This document shows positions 45,033-53,868 of a stretch of 64,000 nucleotides of DNA, one piece after another. The notes beneath the pieces were generated by a model. It worked only from the letters and a program-made list of their open reading frames with translations. It made no database searches and was not told the DNA's origin. Made by a program: the position numbers and the translations under genes. Each line of letters begins with the position of its first letter. Positions within the stretch are counted from its first letter, which is position 1. Source of the DNA: Arthrobacter sp. cf158 (lineage in GTDB: Bacteria; Actinomycetota; Actinomycetes; Actinomycetales; Micrococcaceae); assembly GCF_900106835.1 (NCBI RefSeq), contig NZ_FNNR01000001.1, positions 285,182 through 349,181 on the forward strand, given 5' to 3'.

Positions 45033-46166
45033 GTGAGTACAGAAGACGCGAAATACCCGGAATCGCCCATGAACCGCTTCCATGCGGTTATTCCGGCGGG
45101 CGGTGTGGGCACCCGGCTGTGGCCACTCTCGCGTGCCGCTGCGCCCAAGTTCCTCCACGACCTGACCGGTTCCGGCAGTACGTTGTTGAGGGCCACCTAC
45201 GACCGCCTTGAGCCCTTGGCAGGCGAACGCGTGCTCGTAGTAACCGGCGAGGCACACCGTGCCGCCGTATGCCGCCAGCTCCCCGAGGTGGGAGATGACG
45301 AGCTGGTGCTGGAGAGCGAGCCAAAGGACTCCGGCGCCGCCATCGGTCTGGCCGCTGCCATCCTGTATCGCCGGGATCCGGAGACCATCATGGGTTCCTT
45401 CGCCGCGGACCAGGTCATCAGCCCCGACGACCTCTTCCAGGAAACTGTGCGCGAGGCGATTTATACCGCTGCCATGGGCAAGATCGTCACTATCGGCATC
45501 AAGCCCACACACCCTTCCACCGGCTTTGGCTACATCCGCTCCGGCGCAGCCCTGAACGTTGAAGGTGCACCGAACGCGCTTGCCGTAGCGGAGTTCGTGG
45601 AGAAGCCCAGCCAGGAAGTTGCCAACAAGTATGTGGAGGCCGGCGACTACGTCTGGAACGCCGGCATGTTCGTGGCCCCTGTGGCCCTCATGCTCAAGCA
45701 CCTTGAAGCCAACCAACCGGAGCTCTTTGCCGGCCTGCAGGAGATCGCCGAGGCTTGGGATACTCCGCAGCGCGCAGAAGTGACAGCACGTGTCTGGCCC
45801 ACCCTGCCCAAGATTGCCATTGACTACGCGGTAGCCGAGCCTGCAGCGGCAGCCGGCGATGTCGCCGTCGTACCTGGCACCTTCCGCTGGGACGACGTTG
45901 GTGACTTTGCCGCCATCGGCCGCCTCAACAACGCCGGCGACGTCGATGAAGTGACGGTGCTCGGTGAAGGCGCCCGCGTGTTTGCGGAGAATGCCAGTGG
46001 TGTTGTGGTCTCCGATACCAAGCGCGTGATCGCCCTGATCGGCATCAAGGACGTGGTCATCGTTGACACCCCGGACGCGCTCCTGGTCACCACCAAGGAA
46101 CACGCGCAACTGGTGAAAGGCACCGTTGACGCGTTGAAAGCCAGCGGCGATACGGACGTGCTCTAG
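45033..46166 (+). CDS. manC: Mannose-1-phosphate guanylyltransferase
   Basis: A 377-residue nucleotidyltransferase. The signature AVIPAGGVGTRLWPLSRA is near residue 18. FAADQVISP and the product-binding VAEFVEKP are present, then WDDVGDFAAI. It makes GDP-mannose from mannose 1-phosphate and GTP for mannosylated lipids, glycans and proteins of the actinobacterial envelope. It lacks the C-terminal isomerase domain of bifunctional ManC. GTG 45033 or ATG 45069 may be the start. It is a single gene closed by a terminator. Confidence 0.93.
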   Translation: MSTEDAKYPESPMNRFHAVIPAGGVGTRLWPLSRAAAPKFLHDLTGSGSTLLRATYDRLEPLAGERVLVVTGEAHRAAVCRQLPEVGDDELVLESEPKDSGAAIGLAAAILYRRDPETIMGSFAADQVISPDDLFQETVREAIYTAAMGKIVTIGIKPTHPSTGFGYIRSGAALNVEGAPNALAVAEFVEKPSQEVANKYVEAGDYVWNAGMFVAPVALMLKHLEANQPELFAGLQEIAEAWDTPQRAEVTARVWPTLPKIAIDYAVAEPAAAAGDVAVVPGTFRWDDVGDFAAIGRLNNAGDVDEVTVLGEGARVFAENASGVVVSDTKRVIALIGIKDVVIVDTPDALLVTTKEHAQLVKGTVDALKASGDTDVL

Positions 46167-46185
46167 TACTTCCTCTTATACCGTG

Positions 46186-46238
46186 AGCCACCTCTTTGGT
46201 TGTCCTGCCGCTGAACGCAGCGTAACCAAGAGGTGGCT
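46186..46238 (+). terminator. Terminator after manC
   Basis: A 15-bp stem (AGCCACCTCT-TTGGTT against AACCAAGAGGTGGCT, one bulged base) is followed by TTCGTTCTT. It starts 20 bases after the manC stop. Confidence 0.8.
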
Positions 46239-46276
46239 TTCGTTCTTCGGGGGCCACGCATGGCTAGAGTTGTGAC

Positions 46277-47482
46277 GTGCGCAATTACACGACTGAAACC
46301 GAGCCTGCTCCCGTGGTGAGTCCTTGGGTTGATGAACTGCTTCCCGGACTTATCGAATTCCGGCGTGACCTCCATGCGCACCCGGAGTTGTCCTTCAAGG
46401 AATTCCGCACCACGGACAAGCTGGTGGAGCGGCTTGAAGCGGCCGGACTGAAACCGCGTCGGCTCGAGGAGACCGGGCTGACGGTTGACGTGGGTGAGGG
46501 CCCCATTGCCACAGCCCTTCGCGGAGACATCGACGCACTGCCCATCATTGAGGAAACCGGCCTGCCGTTCGCGTCGAAGAACCATGGCGTAACCCATGCT
46601 TGCGGGCACGACGTCCACACCACGGCCATGCTGGGCATTGCCTTGACGCTGCAGCGGATGCACAAGAACAATCCGCTGGGTGGCACGGTCCGGATCATCT
46701 TCCAGCCTGCCGAGGAAACCATGCCCGGTGGCGCATTGTCCTGCATCGAGCAGGGCGTGCTTGAAGGCGTGCCGCGCATCCTGGCGCTGCACTGCGATCC
46801 CCGGATCAATGTGGGTCAGATCGGCACGCGCATCGGCGCCATTACGTCGGCGTCGGACACCATCAAGATTGAACTTTCCGGACGCGGCGGCCACACCTCC
46901 CGCCCGCACCTGACTGAGGACCTGGTCTTCGCTTTGTCGCAGATCGCCATCAACGTCCCGGCGGTTCTTTCCCGTCGCGTGGACGTCCGCAGCGGCGTAT
47001 CAGTGGTTTGGGGCCAGATTTCGGCCGGCTCGGCGCCGAATGCCATTCCCGGATCCGGCTATATGGCTGGAACCATGCGCTGCCTGGATCGCGATGCCTG
47101 GCATAGTGCAGGGGAGCTGCTGGACGATGTTGTGAGGCAGGTTGCTGCTCCTTACGGCGTGGACGTGCACCTTGAGCACACCCGCGGCGTGCCGCCCGTG
47201 GTGAATTCCGAGCATGAGACGGCCCTTATCGAAGCCTCCGCCCGCGCCGAGCTGGGCGAGAACGCAGTGGTCCTCACCCCGCAGTCCATGGGCGGCGAGG
47301 ACTTCGCGTGGTTCCTGGCGGACCTCCCCGGTGCCATGATGCGCCTGGGCACGCATACGCCGGGTGGCGAGGAATACGATCTCCACCGTGGTGACTTCAT
47401 CGTGGACGAGCGCGCCTTGGGCTACGCCATCCGCGTTCTCACCGCCGCCGCCCTCCGGACGATCCGGGACCTCAACCAGTAG
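46277..47482 (+). CDS. M20-family amidohydrolase
   Basis: A 401-residue metallopeptidase-like amidohydrolase (peptidase M20D). Metal-site motifs are HACGHDVHTTAMLG and PAEETMPGGA. A dimerisation domain follows (ELSGRGGHTSRPHL) and the C-terminal metal ligand region is MGGEDFAWFL. Relatives cleave N-acetyl amino acids, hippurate or indole-3-acetyl conjugates. The start at GTG 46277 lacks a clear ribosome-binding site. It stands alone between a terminator and a hairpin. Confidence 0.9.
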   Translation: MRNYTTETEPAPVVSPWVDELLPGLIEFRRDLHAHPELSFKEFRTTDKLVERLEAAGLKPRRLEETGLTVDVGEGPIATALRGDIDALPIIEETGLPFASKNHGVTHACGHDVHTTAMLGIALTLQRMHKNNPLGGTVRIIFQPAEETMPGGALSCIEQGVLEGVPRILALHCDPRINVGQIGTRIGAITSASDTIKIELSGRGGHTSRPHLTEDLVFALSQIAINVPAVLSRRVDVRSGVSVVWGQISAGSAPNAIPGSGYMAGTMRCLDRDAWHSAGELLDDVVRQVAAPYGVDVHLEHTRGVPPVVNSEHETALIEASARAELGENAVVLTPQSMGGEDFAWFLADLPGAMMRLGTHTPGGEEYDLHRGDFIVDERALGYAIRVLTAAALRTIRDLNQ

Positions 47483-47493
47483 ACCCAGCTGAC

Positions 47494-47539
47494 TCGCAGT
47501 TCAGTCCGTTGTGAGATCACAAAACAGACTGAACTGCGA
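47494..47539 (+). terminator. Hairpin after the M20 gene
   Basis: 13-bp perfect arms TCGCAGTTCAGTC (47494-47506) and GACTGAACTGCGA (47527-47539) have an inner GTGA/TCAC stem. They start 11 bases after the stop. The hairpin separates this gene from the ohrR promoter 30 bases on. Confidence 0.7.
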
Positions 47540-47569
47540 CTCACCCGGTGCTTTCGGCGAGAATGAGTT

Positions 47570-47590
47570 GTGCACAATTGAATTGTGCAC
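47570..47590. promoter_or_regulatory. OhrR operator within the ohrR promoter
   Basis: A perfect 21-bp palindrome: arms GTGCACAATT and AATTGTGCAC around a central G. Its core ACAATT-N-AATTGT equals the OhrR box known from Bacillus. It overlaps the promoter formed by TTGTGC (47568-47573), a 17-bp spacer and TATCGT (47591-47596), so OhrR binding would block transcription of ohrR and ohr. Confidence 0.9.
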
Positions 47591-47603
47591 TATCGTTTTA
47601 TCC

Positions 47604-48038
47604 ATGAGTGATGCACCCCGCCTCCGCCACCAGGTCTGCTTTGCGCTGTACTCGGCTTCAAAAGCTGCGACGGCGGTCTACCGCCCCGTGCTGGAAGATC
47701 TGGGGCTGACGTACCCGCAGTACCTGGTGATGCTGGTGCTGTGGGAGCAGGAACCGCGGAGTGTCCGTGAATTGGGCGCAGAACTGGGCCTCGACTCCGG
47801 CACATTGTCACCACTGCTCAAGCGCCTTGAAGGCCTGGGGCTCGTGGAGCGTCGCCGCTCGGACGAGGACGAGCGCCGCGTGGACGTCGTACTGACAGAC
47901 GCCGGCACTGCCCTGAGTGACCGCGCTCAGGCCGTGCCACAGCGCCTCGCGGACGCTGCCGGGCTTTCGCCCGAGGAAATCGGACAGCTTCATGCCAGTC
48001 TCGGCAAGCTCACCGCGGCCCTGAACAGCTCACTCTGA
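47604..48038 (+). CDS. ohrR: OhrR-type MarR-family peroxide-sensing repressor
   Basis: A 144-residue winged-helix repressor. The reactive Cys is in LRHQVCFALYSAS, equivalent to Cys15 of Bacillus OhrR. The wing helix region is LTYPQYLVMLVLWE followed by LGLDSGTLSPLLKRLEGLG and the wing RRRSDEDERRVDV. Oxidation of the Cys by organic hydroperoxides or hypochlorite releases DNA. The ATG is only eight bases after the -10 hexamer and no ribosome-binding site precedes it, so the mRNA is probably leaderless. The ohr gene follows after 53 bases. Confidence 0.94.
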   Translation: MSDAPRLRHQVCFALYSASKAATAVYRPVLEDLGLTYPQYLVMLVLWEQEPRSVRELGAELGLDSGTLSPLLKRLEGLGLVERRRSDEDERRVDVVLTDAGTALSDRAQAVPQRLADAAGLSPEEIGQLHASLGKLTAALNSSL

Positions 48039-48091
48039 CAGACTCCCGGAGAATCCCGGGCCATCCATTCCCAAAGAGAAACGGAAACACC

Positions 48092-48523
48092 ATGAAGACT
48101 CTTTACACTGCCGAGGCACTCGCCTCCGGCGAAGGCCGGGACGGCAACGCCCGCACCAACGATGGCAAACTGGACGTTGCTCTGGCCAGCCCCGTGGAAC
48201 TGGGTGGCAACGGTGAAGGAACCAACCCTGAGCAGCTCTTCGCTGCCGGTTACGCTGCCTGCTTCCACTCTGCCCTGCGCCTGGTGGGCCGCAAGGAACG
48301 CGTTGACCTCAGCGATTCGGCGGTTGCTGCCAAGATCCACTTCGGTGCCTTGACGGACAGCGAAGGCTATGGCCTGGCTGCCGAGCTCGAGATTGCCCTG
48401 CCGGCGCTGGACCGCTCCACGGCAGAGCAGCTGATGGAGAAGGCGCACCAGATCTGCCCCTACTCCAACGCAACCCGCGGCAACATGGCCGTGGACCTCA
48501 AGCTCGTGGAGTTCGCAGCATGA
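48092..48523 (+). CDS. ohr: Organic hydroperoxide resistance peroxidase
   Basis: A 143-residue Ohr/OsmC-fold thiol peroxidase. The peroxidatic Cys is in GYAACFHSAL and the resolving Cys in HQICPYSNATRGN, with the Arg/Glu network residues nearby. It reduces fatty-acid and other organic hydroperoxides using lipoylated proteins as reductant. AAAGAGAAACGGAAAC precedes the ATG. It overlaps the next gene by four bases (ATGA), so expression of all three genes should follow peroxide release of OhrR. Confidence 0.95.
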   Translation: MKTLYTAEALASGEGRDGNARTNDGKLDVALASPVELGGNGEGTNPEQLFAAGYAACFHSALRLVGRKERVDLSDSAVAAKIHFGALTDSEGYGLAAELEIALPALDRSTAEQLMEKAHQICPYSNATRGNMAVDLKLVEFAA

Positions 48524-49533
48524 GCGCCGTCGCCACCGAAACCCGCGAAATCCAGCTGGCCTCCCGCCCCGTTGGCCGTCCGGCCCCGGAGAACTTCCGG
48601 CTGGCAGCAGCACAGCTCCCAGAGCTCGCCGAGGGACAGCTCCTGGTGAAGAACCAGTTCATGTCCGTGGATCCCTACATGCGCGGCCGCATGAACGACG
48701 TCAAGTCCTACTCAGCGCCATTCCGCCTCGACGCAGCCCTCGACGGCGGTGCAGTAGGTGAGGTGATCGCGTCCCGGTCGGACGCGCACAAGGTGGGTGA
48801 CGTCGTCGTGCATCAACTGGGGTGGCGCGAACACGCAGTGGTTGATGCAGCGGCAACCACCCCTGTGCCCAGCGGGCTTGCCCCGACGTCGGCGTTCCTT
48901 GGAGCGCTGGGCATGACCGGCCTGACCGCCTATGCCGGCTTGCTGAAGGTGGCCGAGTTCAAGGAAGGCGACGTCGTCTTCGTCTCCGGTGCGGCTGGTG
49001 CTGTTGGCTCCATGGTGGGGCAGATTGCCAAGGCGATGGGCGCATCCAGGGTCATTGGCAGCGCTGGTTCGCCGGAGAAGGTGGCCCGCCTGCTGGAGCT
49101 CGGCTTTGACGCTGCGTTCAATTACAACGACGCCCCGGTGCTCGATCAGCTGCGCGAAGCGGCGGGGGAGCGCGGCATCGATGTGTACTTCGATAACGTC
49201 GGCGGCGAACACCTCGAAGCCGCGTTGGCCACGCTCACTGTTGGCGGCCGTGTGGCCATGTGCGGCGCAATCGCGCAGTACAACTCCACCGAGCCCGCAG
49301 TAGCGCCCAGGAACCTGGCCGTTGCCATTGGCAAGCAGCTGACCCTGCGTGGTTTCCTGGTGGGCGGCCAGCGCCAGCACGCTGCCGAGTTCGCGCAAAA
49401 GATGGCCGGCTGGCTCGCCGACGGAAGCGTCTCCTATGACGAGACCATCGTTGATGGACTGGAGAATGCACCGCAGGCGTTCATCGATTTGCTGGACGGT
49501 GCCAACACCGGAAAGATGCTCGTCCGGTTGTGA
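48520..49533 (+). CDS. NADPH-dependent MDR oxidoreductase (CurA/PTGR-like)
   Basis: A 337-residue medium-chain dehydrogenase/reductase without zinc cysteines. Features are MSVDPYMRGRMND near residue 50, the nucleotide motif VSGAAGAVGSMVGQIAK and YFDNVGGEHLEAAL. These match the leukotriene B4 12-hydroxydehydrogenase/CurA branch that reduces the double bond of alpha,beta-unsaturated aldehydes and ketones. Coupling to ohr by an ATGA overlap suggests detoxification of reactive carbonyls that arise from lipid peroxides. That link is inferred from gene order. Confidence 0.9.
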   Translation: MSAVATETREIQLASRPVGRPAPENFRLAAAQLPELAEGQLLVKNQFMSVDPYMRGRMNDVKSYSAPFRLDAALDGGAVGEVIASRSDAHKVGDVVVHQLGWREHAVVDAAATTPVPSGLAPTSAFLGALGMTGLTAYAGLLKVAEFKEGDVVFVSGAAGAVGSMVGQIAKAMGASRVIGSAGSPEKVARLLELGFDAAFNYNDAPVLDQLREAAGERGIDVYFDNVGGEHLEAALATLTVGGRVAMCGAIAQYNSTEPAVAPRNLAVAIGKQLTLRGFLVGGQRQHAAEFAQKMAGWLADGSVSYDETIVDGLENAPQAFIDLLDGANTGKMLVRL

Positions 49534-49540
49534 CGCGGCG

Positions 49541-49571
49541 GTAGCCGGGTGTGACTTGCGCGCCCGGCTAC
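49541..49571 (+). terminator. Terminator after the MDR oxidoreductase gene
   Basis: A 9-bp stem GTAGCCGGG/CCCGGCTAC with a 13-base loop begins eight bases after the stop codon. It closes the ohrR-ohr unit. The rest of the gap to 49777 holds only a short GGTCA/TGACC hairpin and the next promoter. Confidence 0.65.
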
Positions 49572-49777
49572 TGCTTGGTAACAAAAGGTCAACAATCTGA
49601 CCAGGAGTAGTACTTTGTGCTATCCGGGTGTGTTCCAGGCCACTAGTGTTGGTGTCATCAATGCGCTTAGGCGCAGCTGCGAGCATCAGTGAAAACAGAA
49701 TTTCTGCCTCAGGTATAGGAAACGGACACTCATTGACCATCCGTCGTAGCGCCAATCACTTTCTTCCTGGAGGAAAA

Positions 49778-50884
49778 TTGAAGAAACCACTGCGTGCCAC
49801 CCTGAAGCGCGGTTCCATGGCCGGTGTTGCCACTCTCGGCGCAGCAGCGCTCCTGCTGACCAGTTGCGGCCAGGCTCCCGACGCCGGATCCGGCGCGGCG
49901 ACCAAGAGCGACTTCCTCGGATGCATCGTCTCCGACTCAGGCGGATTCGACGACCAGTCCTTCAACCAGTCCTCATTCGAAGGCCTCAAGAAGGCTGAGA
50001 CGGACCTCGGAATCCAGGTCCGGTCGGCCGAGTCCAAGGCAAACAGCGACTTCGAGACCAACCTGAACGGCATGGTCTCGGCAGGTTGCAACCTTACGGT
50101 CACCGTCGGCTTCCTCCTGGGCGATGCCACCAAGGCTGCTGCTGAGAAGAATACCGACAAGCACTTCGCGATCATCGACTTCGCCTACGATGCTCCGATC
50201 GCCAACGTGAAGCCTGTTGTCTACGACACCGCCCAGGCTGCCTACCTGGCAGGCTACGCCGCTGCCGCCACCACCAAGACCGGCAAGGTGGGTACCTTCG
50301 GCGGTATCAAGATTCCTACCGTCACCATCTTCATGGATGGCTTCTACGACGGCGTCCAGGCCTACAACAAGGCCAAGAACAAGTCAGTCCAGGTTGTCGG
50401 CTGGGACAAGAACACCCAGGATGGCTCATTCACCGGTGACTTCGAAAAGCAGGACACCGGCAAGCAGGTCACCATCAACCTTCTGGACCAGGGTGCGGAC
50501 ATCGTCATGCCCGTAGCCGGCCCGGTGGGCAAGGGTGCAGGCGCCGCGCTCAAGGAAGCCAAGGCCGCCGGCAAGGACGTCAAGCTCATCTGGGTTGACT
50601 CCGACGGCTATCTGACGGCTCCCGAGTACAAGGACCTCATGCTGACCTCCGTGGTGAAGCAGATGGGCGAGGCCGTTGAAACCGTAGTGAAGGACGACAA
50701 GGACGGCAAGTTCAGCAACACGGCCTACGTTGGCACGTTGGAGAACGACGGCGTTGCCATCGCTCCGTTCCACGACCTCGATTCTGCAGTTTCTGCCGAG
50801 ACCAAGTCCGAACTCGATGCCCTGAAGGCGGACATCATCTCCGGCAAGCTGGTTGTCGAGTCGAAGGCAAGCCCCAAGAAGTAA
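49778..50884 (+). CDS. bmpA: BMP-family nucleoside-binding lipoprotein
   Basis: A 368-residue lipoprotein starting at TTG 49778 with GGAGGA four bases upstream. The lipobox LLLTSCG follows a signal peptide. The mature part is a Bmp/PnrA fold (IVSDSGGFDDQSFNQSSFEG, FAIIDFAYDAPIANVK, GADIVMPVAGPVGKG). Members bind purine and pyrimidine nucleosides. It begins a nucleoside ABC importer with the ATPase and two permeases downstream, and salvage enzymes beyond. A strong hairpin after its stop should give more binding protein than transporter. Confidence 0.92.
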   Translation: MKKPLRATLKRGSMAGVATLGAAALLLTSCGQAPDAGSGAATKSDFLGCIVSDSGGFDDQSFNQSSFEGLKKAETDLGIQVRSAESKANSDFETNLNGMVSAGCNLTVTVGFLLGDATKAAAEKNTDKHFAIIDFAYDAPIANVKPVVYDTAQAAYLAGYAAAATTKTGKVGTFGGIKIPTVTIFMDGFYDGVQAYNKAKNKSVQVVGWDKNTQDGSFTGDFEKQDTGKQVTINLLDQGADIVMPVAGPVGKGAGAALKEAKAAGKDVKLIWVDSDGYLTAPEYKDLMLTSVVKQMGEAVETVVKDDKDGKFSNTAYVGTLENDGVAIAPFHDLDSAVSAETKSELDALKADIISGKLVVESKASPKK

Positions 50885-50895
50885 GCAATTCCTGG

Positions 50896-50938
50896 ACGCG
50901 CCGCCAGTACCGAGCCTCGGTACTGGCGGCGCGTTTTT
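50896..50938 (+). terminator. Strong hairpin between bmpA and the transporter ATPase
   Basis: A near-continuous 19-base arm pair (ACGCGCCGCCAGTACC... and its complement) is followed by TTTTTG, the best terminator in the window. It is inside the nucleoside operon, so readthrough or a second promoter must feed the downstream genes. Confidence 0.9.
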
Positions 50939-51008
50939 GCCCTGACTAGGCTGAACCCAAAGCTCGTGGCTTTGGAGCTGTTCAGCTGTCCCTCGGACTC
51001 ACAGAACG

Positions 51009-52535
51009 GTGGGAGTTGTGAAACTCGAATTGAAGGGGATCTCGAAAGCCTTCGGGACCTTCTACGCCAACCAAGACATCGACCTCGTGGTCGAATCCGG
51101 CCAAATCCATTGCCTCCTTGGCGAAAATGGTGCCGGTAAATCAACACTCATGAACGTGCTCTACGGGCTGTACGAGCCCACGGCGGGCCAGATCCTGGTG
51201 GACGATCAGGCCGTCAATTTCCGCGGCCCTGGTGACGCCATGGCCGTTGGCATCGGCATGGTGCACCAGCACTTCATGCTTGTCCCCGTCTTTACGGTGG
51301 CAGAAAATGTAGCCCTCGGCGCGGAACCTACAACATTCGGCGGTGTCCTCAGCATCGACGAAACCCGGAAGAAGATCCGGGAAATTTCGGATCGGTACGG
51401 CTTTGACGTAGATCCTGATGCCCTGGTGGAAGATCTCCCCGTGGGAGTCCAGCAGCGTGTCGAGATCATCAAGGCCCTGGTCCGCGAAGCCAAGGTCCTG
51501 ATCCTGGACGAACCTACGGCTGTGCTGACGCCGCAGGAAACGGATGAACTCCTGGACATCATGCGCCAGCTCAAAGCAGGCGGAACGTCCATCGTTTTTA
51601 TCTCGCACAAGCTTCGCGAGGTAAAAGCTGTCTCAGACGTCATCACGGTGATCCGTCGCGGCAAGGTAGTGGGGGACGCGCCGCCCACTGCGTCCGCGAC
51701 TGAACTCGCTTCCATGATGGTAGGCCGCCCGGTGAGCCTGAGCTTGAACAAGGCTCCTGCGCAGCCGAAAGAAACCACGTTTGTGGTGGAAAACCTCACG
51801 GTCCGCGCCGCGAATGGCACCAATGTGGTGGACGGCATCAGCTTCGACATCGCGCAAGGCGAGATCCTCGCCGTCGCCGGTGTCCAGGGAAACGGCCAAA
51901 CGGAACTGACGGAAGCCATCCTCGGCGTGCAAGAGCACGTGACCGGATCGGTAACGCTGGATGGCAAACAACTGCTGGGACTTCCGGTCAAGGATGTGCT
52001 GCGCTCCGGCGTCGGCTTCGTGCCGGAAGACCGAACCGTGGACGGGCTGGTGGGTCCCTTCTCGGTGGCCGAGAACCTGGTACTGGATCTGTACGACCAG
52101 GCTCCGTTTGCGAGCGGCATCAGCATGAAGCCTGCCAAAGTGGCGGAGAACGCGAAAGCCAAGATTGAGGAGTTCGATATCCGGACACCTTCGGCTGGTT
52201 CCGCGGCCGGCACACTCTCCGGCGGCAACCAGCAAAAGGTGGTTATGGCCAGGGAACTTTCCCGGCCTCTCCGATTGTTCATCGCAAGCCAACCCACGCG
52301 CGGTGTGGACGTCGGCTCCATCGAGTTCCTGCACAAGCGCATCGTTGCCGAACGGGATGTCGGAACCCCGGTCATGATTGTTTCCACAGAACTGGATGAA
52401 GTCATTGAGCTCGCGGACCGCATCGCGGTGCTTTACAAGGGAAAGCTCGTGGGAATCGTTCCTGCGGGAACACCCCGCGACACTCTTGGCTTGATGATGG
52501 CCGGAGTCGGCCCCGAAGGAGGCTCCGATGACTAA
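51009..52535 (+). CDS. Nucleoside ABC transporter ATP-binding protein
   Basis: A 508-residue double-ABC ATPase. The N-terminal half has GENGAGKST and [14 protein letters not shown]. The C-terminal half has the altered Walker [30 protein letters not shown], and an atypical second Walker B LFIASQPTRGVDVGS. This is the usual layout of BMP-type (NupO/YufO) ATPases. The start is uncertain between GTG 51009 and GTG 51018; GGTGGGAG lies close by. It overlaps the first permease gene by eight bases. Confidence 0.92.
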   Translation: MGVVKLELKGISKAFGTFYANQDIDLVVESGQIHCLLGENGAGKSTLMNVLYGLYEPTAGQILVDDQAVNFRGPGDAMAVGIGMVHQHFMLVPVFTVAENVALGAEPTTFGGVLSIDETRKKIREISDRYGFDVDPDALVEDLPVGVQQRVEIIKALVREAKVLILDEPTAVLTPQETDELLDIMRQLKAGGTSIVFISHKLREVKAVSDVITVIRRGKVVGDAPPTASATELASMMVGRPVSLSLNKAPAQPKETTFVVENLTVRAANGTNVVDGISFDIAQGEILAVAGVQGNGQTELTEAILGVQEHVTGSVTLDGKQLLGLPVKDVLRSGVGFVPEDRTVDGLVGPFSVAENLVLDLYDQAPFASGISMKPAKVAENAKAKIEEFDIRTPSAGSAAGTLSGGNQQKVVMARELSRPLRLFIASQPTRGVDVGSIEFLHKRIVAERDVGTPVMIVSTELDEVIELADRIAVLYKGKLVGIVPAGTPRDTLGLMMAGVGPEGGSDD

Positions 52536-53868
52536 CAACGGGCAATCCAGCAAAGACCAGACCCCTGACGTTCCCAGCGCGGAAGTGCGTGCGGCTGATG
52601 TTGCACTTGATACCGCTGGTGGCGCGATGGGGCCGTCCATCGTGCCGGTTTCCTCTCAGAGCGGTGATCCCGGCCACCAGGAAGGCAACGTCCTGCGCAG
52701 GATCGTCATGGGCAACGGCTTCGTCTCTGTCCTGGCGGTCATCGTGGCTCTGTTCCTCGGCGGCCTGCTGATAGCCAGCACTGATAGCCAGGTAGCCAAG
52801 ACAGCGGGCTATTTCCTGGCACGCCCAGGTGACTTCCTTCAGGCTCTCTGGGCTGCCATGACCGAGAGCTATGTGGCCTTGTTCCAAGGCGCTGTGTTCA
52901 ATGCCCGCGAGGGCTTCAAGCCCCTGCTTGAGACCATGACGGTGGCAACGCCGCTGATCTGTGCCGGTTTGGGTGTGGCACTTGCTTTCCGTGCCGGTCT
53001 CTTCAACATCGGCGCGCAGGGCCAGATCATCATTAGTGCCACCCTCGCGGCGTATGTCGGTTTCGCCTGGCACCTGCCGTTCGGACTGCACCTGCTGGTG
53101 GTCATCATCATGGGTGTCCTGGGCGGTGCAGCGTGGGGTGCGATTGTCGGCATCCTCAAGGCCAGAACCGGCGCGCACGAGGTCATCGTGACCATCATGC
53201 TGAACTATGTGGCGCTGTTCCTCCTGGACTTCCTGTTGAACACCGCTGCCTTCCGCCGGCCGGGGGACAACAGCCCGATTTCACCCCGCCTGGATGAAAC
53301 GGCAACCTACCCGGTACTCATCCCTGGTTCCCGGCTCCACCTCGGATTCCTGGTAGCAGTTGCCCTGACATTTGGCGTGTGGTGGATGCTGAACCGCTCC
53401 ACCATCGGTTTTGAGTTCCGTGCAGTCGGTGCCAATCCGGTGGCCGCGCGCACAGCCGGCGTCAAGGTTTCCCGTGCCACCATTCTGGTCATGGCCTTTG
53501 CCGGAGCCCTTGCGGCTTTCGGCGGTGTGGCCCAGGTGGCCGGTACCGAAAAGGTGCTCACCGGCGGTGTTGCCGCGCAGATCGGCTTCGACTCCATCAC
53601 CGTTGCCCTGCTGGGCCGCAGTACACCGTGGGGAACCTTCTTCGCGGGCTTGCTGTTCGGAGCTTTCCGTGCAGGTGCAGTGCAGATGCAGATCCAGACT
53701 GGAACACCCATCGACATCGTGCTGGTGGTGCAGTCCCTGATCGTCCTCTTCATCGCAGCCCCACCGCTGATCAGGTCCATCTTCCGGCTTGAGCCCAAAA
53801 AGAAGAACAAGACGCCCAAGGCCGCCCCGAAGGCTGCCCTTGCCAACGCCTCTGGAGGTGCCAAGTGA
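52528..53868 (+). CDS. Nucleoside ABC transporter permease 1
   Basis: A 446-residue BPD_transp_2 permease. A soluble N-terminal extension of about 50 residues precedes eight to ten helices. Signatures are ALAFRAGLFNIGAQGQI and AVGANPVAARTAGVKVSRAT, typical of the NupP/YufP branch. The C-terminus is a Lys/Ala-rich tail (EPKKKNKTPKAAPKAALA) of unknown role. It pairs with the next permease as a heterodimer; the genes overlap by four bases (GTGA). Confidence 0.92.
   Translation: MTNNGQSSKDQTPDVPSAEVRAADVALDTAGGAMGPSIVPVSSQSGDPGHQEGNVLRRIVMGNGFVSVLAVIVALFLGGLLIASTDSQVAKTAGYFLARPGDFLQALWAAMTESYVALFQGAVFNAREGFKPLLETMTVATPLICAGLGVALAFRAGLFNIGAQGQIIISATLAAYVGFAWHLPFGLHLLVVIIMGVLGGAAWGAIVGILKARTGAHEVIVTIMLNYVALFLLDFLLNTAAFRRPGDNSPISPRLDETATYPVLIPGSRLHLGFLVAVALTFGVWWMLNRSTIGFEFRAVGANPVAARTAGVKVSRATILVMAFAGALAAFGGVAQVAGTEKVLTGGVAAQIGFDSITVALLGRSTPWGTFFAGLLFGAFRAGAVQMQIQTGTPIDIVLVVQSLIVLFIAAPPLIRSIFRLEPKKKNKTPKAAPKAALANASGGAK

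Noticed and set aside
49534..49777. Purine riboswitch before the nucleoside-binding lipoprotein
   Set aside because: None of the conserved purine-aptamer loops is present; only short hairpins are seen.
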